Origin: JACTMZ01 sp044359955
Lineage (GTDB): Bacteria; Verrucomicrobiota; Verrucomicrobiia; Chthoniobacterales; JACTMZ01
Direction: 5' to 3'
DNA length: 64,000 nucleotides
Assembly: GCA_044359955.1 (NCBI GenBank)
Contig: JBIKLF010000010.1
Span: 9,255 to 73,254, forward strand
The notes under the pieces were generated by a model, which had not been told where the DNA came from, made no database searches, and was given only the letters and a program-made list of their open reading frames with translations. A program made the translations under genes and the position numbers. This document shows positions 1 to 7,691 of the stretch, one piece after another; the first letter of the stretch is position 1, and each line of letters starts with the position of its first letter.

Positions 1-137
1 AGAAGTTTGCCGGGCCCGAGGATGTGTTCCTGCCCGGCGTATTCGTCCAAGGATCGCGGCCGCATCCGCTCGGCCAGCGGGGCGTGGGCCGCCGCGGTGG
101 AGGTTGCCTCGGCGGCGAAAAGGTCGTCGGAGGCCAT
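1..137 (-). CDS. rarA: RarA/MgsA-type recombination ATPase, N-terminus only (partial)
   Basis: The minus strand from an ATG at 137 reads MASDDLFAAEATS, then PLAERMRPRSLDEYAGQEHI and LGPGKLL, and runs off the window edge. The block PLAERMRP-(S/T)LDE-(Y/V)-GQ-HxLGPGxxL is the hallmark N-terminus of the AAA+ ATPase RarA (MgsA, WHIP in eukaryotes), which acts at stalled replication forks. Only about 45 residues are inside, so Walker motifs cannot be checked. It is divergent from proA with 55 nt between the two starts, so the promoters share that gap. RuvB shares some of this N-terminal pattern but lacks the ERMRP element. Confidence 0.75.
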   Translation of the reverse strand, partial: MASDDLFAAEATSTAAAHAPLAERMRPRSLDEYAGQEHILGPGKL

Positions 138-192
138 AATCAGACTAATTTAGCTTGGACCCGCGGCGGGGCGAGGCGGATATTGCCTGACT

Positions 193-1455
193 ATGGCGGA
201 CTTGGGGCAACAGATGGAGGAACTCGGGCAAAAGGCGCGTGCGGCGGCGCGGGTCCTGGCCTTGTCTTCGAAGGATCAAAAAAATGCGGCGCTCATGGCC
301 ATGGCCGATGCCTTGGGGGCTTCCGGGGAGGATATTCTCGCCGCCAACGGCCGGGATCTCGCGGCGGCACCGGGCTATGGTCTCAATGCGGCGGCGGTGG
401 ATCGTCTCAAGCTGGATGCCGCACGCATCCGGGCCATGGCGGAAGGCGTGCGCCAGGTGGCGTCCTTGCCCGATCCGTGCGGGGAAATCATCCGCGAATG
501 GACGCGTCCCAACGGGATAACCATCACCAAGATCCGCGTGCCGATCGGGGTGGCCGGGATTATTTACGAGTCGCGTCCGAATGTTACGGCCGATGCGGCG
601 GTGCTTTGTTTGAAATCCGGCAATGCGTGCATTCTCCGCGGTGGCAAGGAGGCGATTCATTCGAATACGGCAATCGCGCGGGCCCTTTCCGCGGGGGCGG
701 TCAAGGCGGGGTTGCCGGCGGAGGTGATTCAATTGGTGCCTTTCACCGACCGCGAGGGGGTGCGGTTGTTGGCGCAGATGGACCGCTACCTTGATGTGAT
801 CGTGCCGCGGGGTGGTCATGCGCTGATCGAAGCGGTCGTCGAGCACGCCCGCATGCCGGTCATCAAGCATTACCACGGGGTGTGTCATGTCTATGTGGAT
901 CAGGCGGCGGACCTCGCGATGGCTGAAGAAATCGCGGTCAATGCCAAGTGCCAGCGTCCGGGGGTGTGCAACGCGATGGAGACCTTGCTGGTCCACCGTG
1001 AGGTGGCGGAGAAATTTTTACCCTCCGTGGCCCGGGCGCTGCGGGACCAAGGGGTCGAGTTGCGGGGCGACCGGCGCACTGTTGAAGTGCTCGGTGCGGG
1101 GATCAAAGCGGCTACCGAGGAAGATTGGACGACGGAATACCTCGATCTGATCCTGAGCATTCGCGTGGTCGATTCGCTCGAAGCGGCGATCGACCACATC
1201 GAGCATTACGGTTCGCATCACAGTGATTCCATCGTGACAACCGATGAGGCGGCGGCGCGCAAATTTCTGGCCGCGGTCGATTCGGCGGCGGTCTTCTGGA
1301 ATGTGTCGACGCGTTTCAGCGACGGCGGAGAATTCGGCTTTGGCGCGGAAATCGGGATTAGCACGGACAAATTGCACGCGCGCGGGCCGATGGGGTTGGA
1401 GGAATTGACGACCTACAAGTATCTCGTGACCGGCGACGGGCAGGTGCGGGGTTGA
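193..1455 (+). CDS. proA: Gamma-glutamyl phosphate reductase (glutamate-5-semialdehyde dehydrogenase)
   Basis: ProA performs the NADPH-dependent reduction of gamma-glutamyl phosphate to glutamate 5-semialdehyde, the second step of proline synthesis, in the cytosol. The 420 residues match the usual length (about 415-420). Visible family blocks are RVPIGVAGIIYESRPNVT (115-132), SGNACILRGGKEA (142-154), and CQRPGVCNAMETLLVH (253-268), where Cys259 is the expected nucleophile; SDGGEFGFGAEIGISTDK follows near the C-terminus. No proB is in the window, so the pathway is split. acyP follows after only 3 nt, so the two are probably cotranscribed. Confidence 0.95.
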   Translation: MADLGQQMEELGQKARAAARVLALSSKDQKNAALMAMADALGASGEDILAANGRDLAAAPGYGLNAAAVDRLKLDAARIRAMAEGVRQVASLPDPCGEIIREWTRPNGITITKIRVPIGVAGIIYESRPNVTADAAVLCLKSGNACILRGGKEAIHSNTAIARALSAGAVKAGLPAEVIQLVPFTDREGVRLLAQMDRYLDVIVPRGGHALIEAVVEHARMPVIKHYHGVCHVYVDQAADLAMAEEIAVNAKCQRPGVCNAMETLLVHREVAEKFLPSVARALRDQGVELRGDRRTVEVLGAGIKAATEEDWTTEYLDLILSIRVVDSLEAAIDHIEHYGSHHSDSIVTTDEAAARKFLAAVDSAAVFWNVSTRFSDGGEFGFGAEIGISTDKLHARGPMGLEELTTYKYLVTGDGQVRG

Positions 1456-1458
1456 GCG

Positions 1459-1734
1459 ATGGGGAAAACGTTGCAGGTTTTTTACGAGGGTCGCGTGCAG
1501 GGCGTGGGCTTTCGTTACACGGCGCGGCGGGTCGCGGCGGGGTATGATGTGGCGGGCTATGTGCGAAACCTTCCGGACGGGCGGGTTGAATTGGTCGCCT
1601 CGGGGGATGACGAGGAGGTGGACGGATTTTTGCAGGGGTTGCGGGAGAGCGAGTTGGCGGGGCATATGGCCACGGAAGAAGTGGGCGAGATCGGCAAACC
1701 GGCGGGCTTGCGTGGATTTGAAATCCGTTATTAG
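1459..1734 (+). CDS. acyP: Acylphosphatase
   Basis: A 91-residue cytosolic enzyme that hydrolyses carboxyl-phosphate bonds. It has the acylphosphatase signature GRVQGVGFR (11-19), with Arg19 as phosphate-binding residue. GYVRNLPDG (33-41) supplies the catalytic Asn37, and the C-terminus GFEIRY is typical. It starts 3 nt after the proA stop. Since ProA uses an acyl phosphate (gamma-glutamyl phosphate), the pairing is suggestive, but a functional link is only inference. Confidence 0.93.
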   Translation: MGKTLQVFYEGRVQGVGFRYTARRVAAGYDVAGYVRNLPDGRVELVASGDDEEVDGFLQGLRESELAGHMATEEVGEIGKPAGLRGFEIRY

Positions 1735-1825
1735 TCCCTGAACCCGCGCGTTGGCGGGTGTGGTTGGGGAGTAACTGGGGCCGGCGTCGACTGTGAGCTT
1801 GGGCAGGCAGAGGCAAGAAAGCCAC
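1733..1825 (+). repeat. Dispersed 93-nt intergenic repeat, copy 1 (ccctgaacccgcgcg family)
   Basis: Directly after acyP. Nearly the same 93-nt segment recurs at 21517-21609, from the motif ccctgaacccgcgcg through gagtaactggggccgg to aggcaagaaagccac. Shorter pieces occur at 2055-2105 and 39529-39550, and an inverted copy lies at 22791-22840. The short part gcgcg-ttgg-cgggtgtg suggests a weak hairpin. No reading frame is conserved between copies. Confidence 0.7.
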
Positions 1826-2448
1826 GAATAGAAGAAGATGGCAGAAGATGGTGTTTGCGCCGCTGACACGGCGCAAACACAGTCCCCGGAGAGATGCCAT
1901 GAGCGGGGCGCGTGTCAGCGCGCCCCGCTTATCCTCTTTCATCTTCTTCTATTTGAACGCTTCGCTCAGCTCTCCGAGCTGTCTGTCTCGCTGCGCTCGG
2001 CTGTAGCCTGTCTTTAGTCCCTTTCGAGAGAGTAACTCTCATTGAGTTAGTGGGGAGTCCCTGAACCCGCGCGTTGGCGGGTGTGTGCTGGGAGTAACTG
2101 GGGCTACCACCACTGCCAAGGGCACTGCCAAGGGCAAAGGCACCGACGCTCATAGAGCGCCGCTACATCTCCACAAAAACTTGTAGCGGCGGTCTATGAC
2201 CGTCGCTGCCTGAAAACACTTCGAGTTACTTGGGAGGGAACCGCGGAGGGGGGGGAGATGGGGGGAGCGGAGGGACGAGGGGCTGAGACCTGAACCGGAG
2301 GCCGCAGGCCGGAGATAGGTCGCCGCAGCGACCAAAGCTGAGTGAAGGGTGGATGATGGGAGAAGGTTTGGGTGGAGTGTATTTTTCTGGCTCCTCGGTG
2401 GTTAAAAAAATCGAGGTTGGGAAAGCGGTCATGACTGGGTTATGAGAG
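1735..2448. other. 714-nt gene-free region made of repeats and hairpins
   Basis: No credible gene. It holds repeat copy 1 (1733-1825) and two strong hairpins with complementary loops (1851-1929). It then holds a second partial ccctgaacccgcgcg copy (2055-2105) and a tgtagcggcggtc/gaccgtcgct unit near 2184-2208. The sequence tgcctgaaaacactt-gagttact (2208-2231) recurs at 7099-7121. Near 2283-2353 lies a copy of the ctgagacctgaa..gagtga family. The ABC ATPase promoter must lie in the last part; none is obvious. Confidence 0.6.
1851..1929. other. Two adjacent hairpins whose loop regions are perfectly complementary
   Basis: Hairpin 1 has 11-bp arms at 1851-1861 (gtgtttgcgcc) and 1870-1880 (ggcgcaaacac). 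Hairpin 2 has 11-bp arms at 1902-1912 (agcggggcgcg) and 1919-1929 (cgcgccccgct). The 10-mer spanning loop 1 (cgctgacacg, 1861-1870) is the exact reverse complement of the 10-mer spanning loop 2 (cgtgtcagcg, 1911-1920). The pair could form a kissing or alternative long-range structure in RNA or single-stranded DNA. Function unknown. Confidence 0.6.
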
Positions 2449-3333
2449 ATGCCATCCATGAGCGCCGCACCGGTTGAAATCGAACACCTGACCAAGGTCT
2501 TCAAAATTCCCATGCGCCGGGAGCGGGTCGTGGCGGTGCGGGATCTTTCGATCAAGGTCGAACCCGGGGAGGTTTACGGATTGCTCGGACCGAACGGCTC
2601 GGGGAAAAGCACGACGCTGAAAATTCTGCTCGGACTGGTTTCGCCGACGCGGGGGCAGACCAAAGTTTTCGGCGAGGACAGCACCTGGGTGCGCAGCCGG
2701 AAGGACGTGGGGTTCGTGCCGGAAAACCCTTACTTTTACAAATTCCTCAGCGGGGCGGAGACCGTGCGGTTTTTCGGGAAGCTGAGCGGGATGGGCGGGG
2801 CGGTTTTGGAGGCGCGGGTCAAGGAGTTGCTGGAATTGGTCGGCCTGACCGAAGCCGCGGACCGTCGGGTGGGTGCTTATTCGAAGGGGATGCTGCAACG
2901 CATCGGCCTGGCTCAGGCGCTGGTCCAGGATCCGGGATTGCTGGTGCTCGATGAGCCGACGGCCGGGGTCGATCCGGTCGGGTCACGCGAGATCCGGGAT
3001 TTGATTTTGGAGCTCAAGGCCCGGGGCAAGACCATCCTGCTTTGCTCGCATCTTCTTTCGCAAGTGCAGGAGATTTGCGACCGGGTGGGAATTTTGGCCC
3101 GCGGTCAGTTGGTGCGCGAGGGACGGGTGGAAGACCTCCTCGCGGTGCGCGACCGCACGGAAATCGTGCTGGAGCAGGTCTCGCCGGAAAAGTTGTCCGC
3201 ACTGCAAGAAGCCGCGGAAAAGCTCGGGCTGAAAATTGTCTCAAGCGGACGGCCGCAAACCACCTTGGAGAATTTGTTTCTCGAGGCGATCGAGCCGGCG
3301 CAGTCGGCGGATGCGGGGTCGGGAAGGAAGTAG
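2449..3333 (+). CDS. ABC transporter ATP-binding protein (lone subunit)
   Basis: A 294-residue ABC ATPase of the DrrA/CcmA-like type that energises small multidrug or ABC-2 export systems. Walker A GPNGSGKST is at 47-55, the signature YSKGMLQRIGLAQAL near 144-158, Walker B LLVLDEPTAGVDP just after, and the H-loop in LLCSHLLSQV. A C-terminal extension of about 70 residues follows the core, as in this subfamily. ATG2449 is used here; ATG2458 is equally possible. No membrane permease follows: the next gene is on the opposite strand beyond a palindrome. The partner must be encoded elsewhere or has been lost. Confidence 0.88.
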   Translation: MPSMSAAPVEIEHLTKVFKIPMRRERVVAVRDLSIKVEPGEVYGLLGPNGSGKSTTLKILLGLVSPTRGQTKVFGEDSTWVRSRKDVGFVPENPYFYKFLSGAETVRFFGKLSGMGGAVLEARVKELLELVGLTEAADRRVGAYSKGMLQRIGLAQALVQDPGLLVLDEPTAGVDPVGSREIRDLILELKARGKTILLCSHLLSQVQEICDRVGILARGQLVREGRVEDLLAVRDRTEIVLEQVSPEKLSALQEAAEKLGLKIVSSGRPQTTLENLFLEAIEPAQSADAGSGRK

Positions 3334-3449
3334 GGGGAGGGCGGAGGCTTGAGTTTGAGACTGGAGTGAAAGGTGGATCGCGTTCTCCGGACGCGATGGG
3401 TGCGGTCCGCTGGCCAGCGGACCCTACCGGGGAAGATACAAGGGACTGG

Positions 3450-3494
3450 AGCGTTTTCGGCGAAACTTTTTACAAGCGCTACAGCGGTTTGCAG
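3450..3494 (+). repeat. Shared flank repeat (gagcgttttcggcga family), copy 1
   Basis: The segment gagcgttttcggcgaaactt then tttacaagcgctacagcggt matches 7159-7206 with only a few differences. In both places it is followed immediately by a hairpin containing gcacgggcatcttgcc, so flank and hairpin form one composite element. The tract just before it (3399-3428, gcggtccgctggccagcgga) is another palindrome, seen again at 52435-52461. Confidence 0.65.
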
Positions 3495-3540
3495 AAAAGT
3501 AGCACGGGCATCTTGCCGGCAAGATGCCCGTGCTACTTTT
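3495..3540. terminator. 46-nt perfect palindrome, likely bidirectional terminator
   Basis: Two 23-nt arms (3495-3517 and 3518-3540) are exact reverse complements with no spacer; the left arm reads aaaagtagcacgggcatctt then gcc. The structure has A-rich and T-rich ends on both strands, followed by tt. It sits between the 3' ends of the plus-strand ABC ATPase and the minus-strand hydrolase, where a bidirectional terminator is expected. It is also a dispersed repeat: a degenerate relative is at 7208-7270. Confidence 0.65.
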
Positions 3541-3541
3541 T

Positions 3542-4435
3542 TCACGCGCGGTCCTCCATGAGCCAGCGGGTGATGCGGGCGAGGACGTCTTCGGTGTTGA
3601 TGTCGTGCCAGAGGAGGTGATGGCTGTCGGGGTAGAAGACGTATTCTTTTTCGGCGGCGGCGAGGCGGTCGAAGAAGGCGCGGCTTTGGTCAGGGCGGAT
3701 GAAGACGTCGCGTCCGGCGGAGAGCATGAGCGTGGGCACATCGATGCGGGTGGCGGACTGCTGCGCTTCCTGCATGAGGTCGTGGAAGCGGGCGAGGAAG
3801 TCGATGGTGAAACCGCACACACGGTGCGGGATCGTGTCGAGGTAGGCCATGTATTCGTCGTCGGCGGTGAGCCGGGGGATGCAGGTTTTGCCGTGGACGA
3901 AGCGCATGGGGGAAATTTTCAAGCGCGGCACCCAAGTGCTGGCTTGGCGCATGAGGGCAACGGTCCAACCGGGCACGGGGGCGCGGGTTTCGGGCACGGG
4001 GGCGGAGAGCACGAGGCGTTGCGGGCGCAGGGCGCCGTGGGCCACGGCGTCGACGGCGACGAGGGAGCCCATGCTTTCGCCGATGAGGTGGTAGGGCGTG
4101 TCCGGCAGATGGGTGGCGACGAAGGCGGCGAGGTCGGCGCGCCATTCCTGCGGGTCGAGGAAATGTCCGCGGCGGAGGTGGTCGGGGTCGTTGCCCTGGC
4201 CGCGCAGGTTGAGCGCCCAGACGGTGCAGCCTTCGGCGGACAGGCGGCGGGCCAGCGGACCGAAGTCGGCCGCCGAGCCGCTCAGACCGTGGAGGCAAAT
4301 GACGTGGCTTCCGGGTGACTCATCAACGTTCGGCCACACCAGGCCGGGGAAGGGTGTGCCGTCGTGCGCCGCCCAAGTGAATGGCTGCGAACCGCGGGCG
4401 ACGTGGTCGACGGTGAGGGAGGAGTCGTTGGGCAC
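3542..4435 (-). CDS. Alpha/beta-fold hydrolase (serine aminopeptidase/monoacylglycerol lipase type)
   Basis: A cytosolic hydrolase of about 297 residues. From the GTG at 4435 it has the oxyanion HGLSGSAADF (49-58), the nucleophile elbow GESMGS with Ser121, an acid in SAGRDVFIRPD and the catalytic His in YPDSHHLLWHD. This is the Hydrolase_4 pattern; substrate unknown. The open frame continues upstream to 4756, but that extension is Pro/Arg-rich and overlaps the oppositely oriented oxidase gene, so the GTG start preceded by ggggaaaac is preferred. It is divergent from the oxidase (start 4519). Confidence 0.82.
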   Translation of the reverse strand: MPNDSSLTVDHVARGSQPFTWAAHDGTPFPGLVWPNVDESPGSHVICLHGLSGSAADFGPLARRLSAEGCTVWALNLRGQGNDPDHLRRGHFLDPQEWRADLAAFVATHLPDTPYHLIGESMGSLVAVDAVAHGALRPQRLVLSAPVPETRAPVPGWTVALMRQASTWVPRLKISPMRFVHGKTCIPRLTADDEYMAYLDTIPHRVCGFTIDFLARFHDLMQEAQQSATRIDVPTLMLSAGRDVFIRPDQSRAFFDRLAAAEKEYVFYPDSHHLLWHDINTEDVLARITRWLMEDRA

Positions 4436-4518
4436 GGTCTTGTTTTCCCCGCTGCGGGTAGGCGGGGCAAGCGGCGATCGCGCTTGCCGGTTCGGCGTGG
4501 CCCGCGCAAGTTCGCGGC

Positions 4519-5592
4519 ATGGAACCGGTGAATCTGGCGGAGTTCGAGGAGGTGGCGCGGGGAAAATTGGCGCGGGAGGCTTACGAGTATTATGCGGGTG
4601 GGGCGAACGATGAGGTGACCTTGCGGGCCAATGGCGAGGCTTACGGGAACCTGAGGCTGTATCATCGCGTGCTGCGCGATGTGGCGGTGCGGGACACTTC
4701 GGTCGAGGTGCTGGGGGAGCGGATTTCTTTTCCCGTGATGGTGGCGCCGACGGCATTTCAACGCATGGCCTGTGACGAGGGTGAGTGCGCCACGGCGCGG
4801 GCGGCGGCGCGGGCGGGGACGATCATGGTGATGAGCACGCTGGCAACCACGGTCATTGAGGACGTGGTCGCGGCGGCGGAGGGTCCGAAGTGGTTTCAGC
4901 TCTACATTTACAAGGATCGCGGAGTGACGCTCGACTTGGTGCGGCGGGCCGAGGCGGCGGGTTGCCGGGCGTTGGTGCTGACGGTGGACACCGCGGTATG
5001 GGGGCAGCGGGAGGCGGACGTGCGTAATCATTTCAACCTGCCGGACGGTTTGACCGTGGCGAACTTGGCCACGCACGCGAAGGAGCATTTTCCGGAGGGA
5101 ATGGCGGGCTCAGGGTTGGCGGCTTATGCGGCGGCCCTGCTCGATGCTTCGCTGACGTGGAAGGATCTCGAGTGGTTGCGCGGTCAGACGAAGTTGCCGG
5201 TGCTGCTCAAGGGTGTGGTGCACCCGGACGATGCGCGGGCGGCGGTGGAACACGGGGCGGCGGCGGTGATTGTGTCCAACCACGGTGGACGTCAGCTCGA
5301 TTCGTCGCCGGCGACGATCGAAGCGTTGCCGCGGGTGGTGGAAGCGGTGGCGGGAAAAATTCCGGTATTGATTGATGGCGGCGTGCGGCGGGGCACGGAT
5401 GTGGTCAAGGCGGTGGCTTTGGGGGCGAAGGCGGTGCTGATCGGACGGCCGATTTTGTGGGGCTTGGCGGCCGACGGCGAGGAGGGGGCCTATCGGGTGC
5501 TGGAGTTGCTCAAGGCGGAGTTCGATCTGGCCATGGCGTTGTGCGGGGCGCGGACGGTGGGGGAGATTGGGCGGGAGTTGGTGGTGGGGTAG
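4519..5592 (+). CDS. FMN-dependent alpha-hydroxy-acid oxidase/dehydrogenase
   Basis: A 357-residue TIM-barrel flavoenzyme of the lactate/glycolate oxidase family, oxidising an L-2-hydroxyacid to a 2-oxoacid. Visible hallmarks are EYYAGGANDE (23-32), PVMVAPTAFQ (72-81), QLYIYKD (127-133), the catalytic block VSNHGGRQLD (252-261) with His255 and Arg258, and the FMN-phosphate loop IDGGVRRGTDVVKAVALGAKAV. Length fits the soluble oxidases; there is no membrane-insertion loop of the LldD kind that I can see. Lactate or glycolate are reasonable substrates but cannot be chosen from sequence. Confidence 0.88.
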   Translation: MEPVNLAEFEEVARGKLAREAYEYYAGGANDEVTLRANGEAYGNLRLYHRVLRDVAVRDTSVEVLGERISFPVMVAPTAFQRMACDEGECATARAAARAGTIMVMSTLATTVIEDVVAAAEGPKWFQLYIYKDRGVTLDLVRRAEAAGCRALVLTVDTAVWGQREADVRNHFNLPDGLTVANLATHAKEHFPEGMAGSGLAAYAAALLDASLTWKDLEWLRGQTKLPVLLKGVVHPDDARAAVEHGAAAVIVSNHGGRQLDSSPATIEALPRVVEAVAGKIPVLIDGGVRRGTDVVKAVALGAKAVLIGRPILWGLAADGEEGAYRVLELLKAEFDLAMALCGARTVGEIGRELVVG

Positions 5593-5739
5593 TTTTGGTT
5601 TTTTTAGTTTTCGGTGTTCAGTGTTTGGTGAGTTCTTTGGGGTCGTGATGCAAGGTAGGGCGCAACGTCCCCGGCGCGGTTGGAGAAAGGGCAGCGGGCG
5701 GTTCTCATTGCCCGGAGGGCGCCGTGGGAGACTTATGCA

Positions 5740-5767
5740 TTGCAAATAGCCTGACCATTTGTATAGT
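5740..5767 (+). promoter_or_regulatory. Putative sigma70-type promoter of the DUF4143 ATPase
   Basis: TTGCAA (5740-5745), a 16-nt spacer and TATAGT (5762-5767) lie just before the ATG at 5776. Transcription would start within a few bases of the ATG, so the mRNA would be leaderless or nearly so. The tract is AT-rich against a GC-rich background. Confidence 0.45.
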
Positions 5768-5775
5768 ATTGTTTC

Positions 5776-6906
5776 ATGATTGACCGACCCTTTTGGAGAC
5801 AAACCATCGAGTCTGCTTGGCGCGAAGCGCCTATTGTCTGGCTCAGCGGGGTTCGTCGTTCGGGCAAGACAACGATTGCCCAATCGGTGGGAGGGCCTGG
5901 GACGCGTTTCGTGAATTGCGATATCCCGGCGGTGGAGGAGACGGTTCGCGATCCGGTCCTGTTTTTCCAAAACTGCCCCTCGTCCGTTCTGGTCTTCGAC
6001 GAAATTCAACAACTGCGCGACCCCGCCCGCCTTTTGAAAATCGGGGCGGACATGTTTCCGAACATCAAAATCCTGGCCACGGGATCATCCACCCTCGCCG
6101 CCGGGAAAAAATTCCGCGACACGCTGGCCGGTCGCAAGCGCACCGTGCACCTCGTCCCGGTCCTGTTGCCGGAGTTGGCCGCCTTCGGCACCACGCTTGA
6201 GCGCCGCTTGTTCCAGGGCGGGCTCCCTCCCTCACTTTTGGCGGACGAAAAAAAACCGGCCTTCTACCGCGAGTGGATGGACTCCTTTTTCGCCCGCGAC
6301 ATCCAAAGACTTTTCGGTTTTCGCGACATAAACCGCTTCACCGCCTTTCTCGAATACATTTTCCGGCAAAGCGGGGGACAATTGGATGTATCCAAGGCCG
6401 CCTCGGAACTCGGCATCGCCCGAGCCACGGTTGAAAGCCATCTGCGCGCTCTGGAAATCACCCACGCCGCCACTTGCGTGCGTCCTTTCCATCGCGGCTC
6501 GCGCCGGGAAATCGTCAAGCAACCGAAGGTCTATGCCTTCGACACCGGCTTCGTTTCCTTCGTCCGCGGATGGGATCCTCTTCGCCCCGATGACTTGGGC
6601 CCGCTGTGGGAACATCTTGTCCTGGAGACCTTGCAAGCCTTGTTTCCGGATTCACCGCCGCTCTACTGGCGCGACAAAAGCGGTCACGAGATCGACTTTG
6701 TCATTCCCAAGAGCCGCGATTCCGTGGACGTCATCGAATGCAAATGGAACCCCGCAGCATTTGATCCCGCGCCGCTCGCGGCGTTCCGCGCCATCTATCC
6801 ACAAGGCCGCAACTTCCTTGTCTGCCCCGCCAGCACGCCAAGCCACGTACGATCGTCCAAAGGCCTGAAAATCCACGTGGTGGACCCGACTGGCCTTCCT
6901 CGTTGA
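5776..6906 (+). CDS. AAA ATPase with DUF4143 domain, copy 1
   Basis: A 376-residue predicted ATPase. N-terminal AAA_14-type module: Walker A GVRRSGKTT (25-33), Walker B SSVLVFDEIQ (about 72-81), sensor-like LATGSSTLA. The C-terminal DUF4143 part has a PD-(D/E)XK-like ending (GHEIDFVIPK then DVIECKW), resembling a nuclease-fold active site with Asp, Glu and Lys. Such proteins are widespread and of unsettled function, often in mobile or defence contexts. A clear paralogue lies at 37649-38791 and a fragment of another at 35210-35260. It stands alone, with repeats on its 3' side. Confidence 0.85.
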   Translation: MIDRPFWRQTIESAWREAPIVWLSGVRRSGKTTIAQSVGGPGTRFVNCDIPAVEETVRDPVLFFQNCPSSVLVFDEIQQLRDPARLLKIGADMFPNIKILATGSSTLAAGKKFRDTLAGRKRTVHLVPVLLPELAAFGTTLERRLFQGGLPPSLLADEKKPAFYREWMDSFFARDIQRLFGFRDINRFTAFLEYIFRQSGGQLDVSKAASELGIARATVESHLRALEITHAATCVRPFHRGSRREIVKQPKVYAFDTGFVSFVRGWDPLRPDDLGPLWEHLVLETLQALFPDSPPLYWRDKSGHEIDFVIPKSRDSVDVIECKWNPAAFDPAPLAAFRAIYPQGRNFLVCPASTPSHVRSSKGLKIHVVDPTGLPR

Positions 6907-7326
6907 AATACTGGGGACTTCTGCGGGACTTTACCGGTAAATATGTTTTGGGAGGGACAGCTGGTCTCAGCTGTCCGCGCGTTTTCAGGAATATCGATGG
7001 TGATTTTCATGCTCCTCATTCCGCCCAAAAGGGATCTTGGACAAGTGCACCGGTCTTACACGTTCCAACCTGCGGGAGTAACTGGGGCTACCATCCCTGC
7101 CTGAAAACACTTTGAGTTACTCGCGAGGCAAAAACCCCACCCTACCAAGGAATGTCATTAGAGCGTTTTCGGCGAAGCTTTTTACAAGCGCTGCAGCGAT
7201 TTTGCGGAACAGTGGCACGGGCATCTTGCCCGTGATCGCTGAACATCATCGGCAGGATGCCGATGCCACGTAGTCAAACCCCAATGGATCAAACGGGCCA
7301 GCGTAAAGACTTGGATCGAAAACACT
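6907..7326. other. 420-nt gene-free region with several repeat hairpins
   Basis: No credible gene. Contents: a hairpin gacagctg-gtct-cagctgtc (6956-6975) and a copy of tgcctgaaaacactt-gagttact (7099-7121, also at 2208-2231). Then comes a gagcgttttcggcga flank (7159-7206), followed by a double hairpin of gcacgggcatcttgcccgtg and catcggcaggatgccgatg (about 7210-7270). Confidence 0.6.
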
Positions 7327-7680
7327 CTAATCGAAGTAGACATCCGCATGGTCGTAGAATGGGGAGCAGGAGCAAAGGAAGCGGAGTTTTGACCGTGCGG
7401 TGATTTGGTGGCGGGCGCCGGCGGGAATGAGGATGGCATCGCCGGGGCCGACTTCGCGGGTTTCGCCATCGACCTCCATGAGGGCCGTGCCTTCGAGGAG
7501 GAAGTAAAATTCCTCGCAAATTTTGTGGTGGTGGCGTTCGGTGGTCTGGCCCGGAGCCATGGTGGCCTCGGCCAGACTGTGCTTTTCCACGGGCGCATTG
7601 GTGCGGTCAAGGATGCTGCGGATGGTCGAGCCGTCTTTGGTCGTGAAGGGGCTTTGATTTTCGAGTTGCTGGACTATCAT
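7327..7680 (-). CDS. Cupin-domain protein
   Basis: A 117-residue single-domain cupin. Motif 1 is visible as TERHHHKICEEFYFLLEG (two metal-binding His plus Glu), and motif 2 as GPGDAILIPAGARHQI with the third His. The metal site is therefore complete. Such small cupins bind a metal and act as isomerases, dioxygenases or sugar-binding proteins; the substrate cannot be inferred. It is divergent from the SDR gene, with only 11 nt between the start codons, so the two promoters must overlap each other or the genes. Confidence 0.82.
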   Translation of the reverse strand: MIVQQLENQSPFTTKDGSTIRSILDRTNAPVEKHSLAEATMAPGQTTERHHHKICEEFYFLLEGTALMEVDGETREVGPGDAILIPAGARHQITARSKLRFLCSCSPFYDHADVYFD

Positions 7681-7691
7681 GGGATCACACT

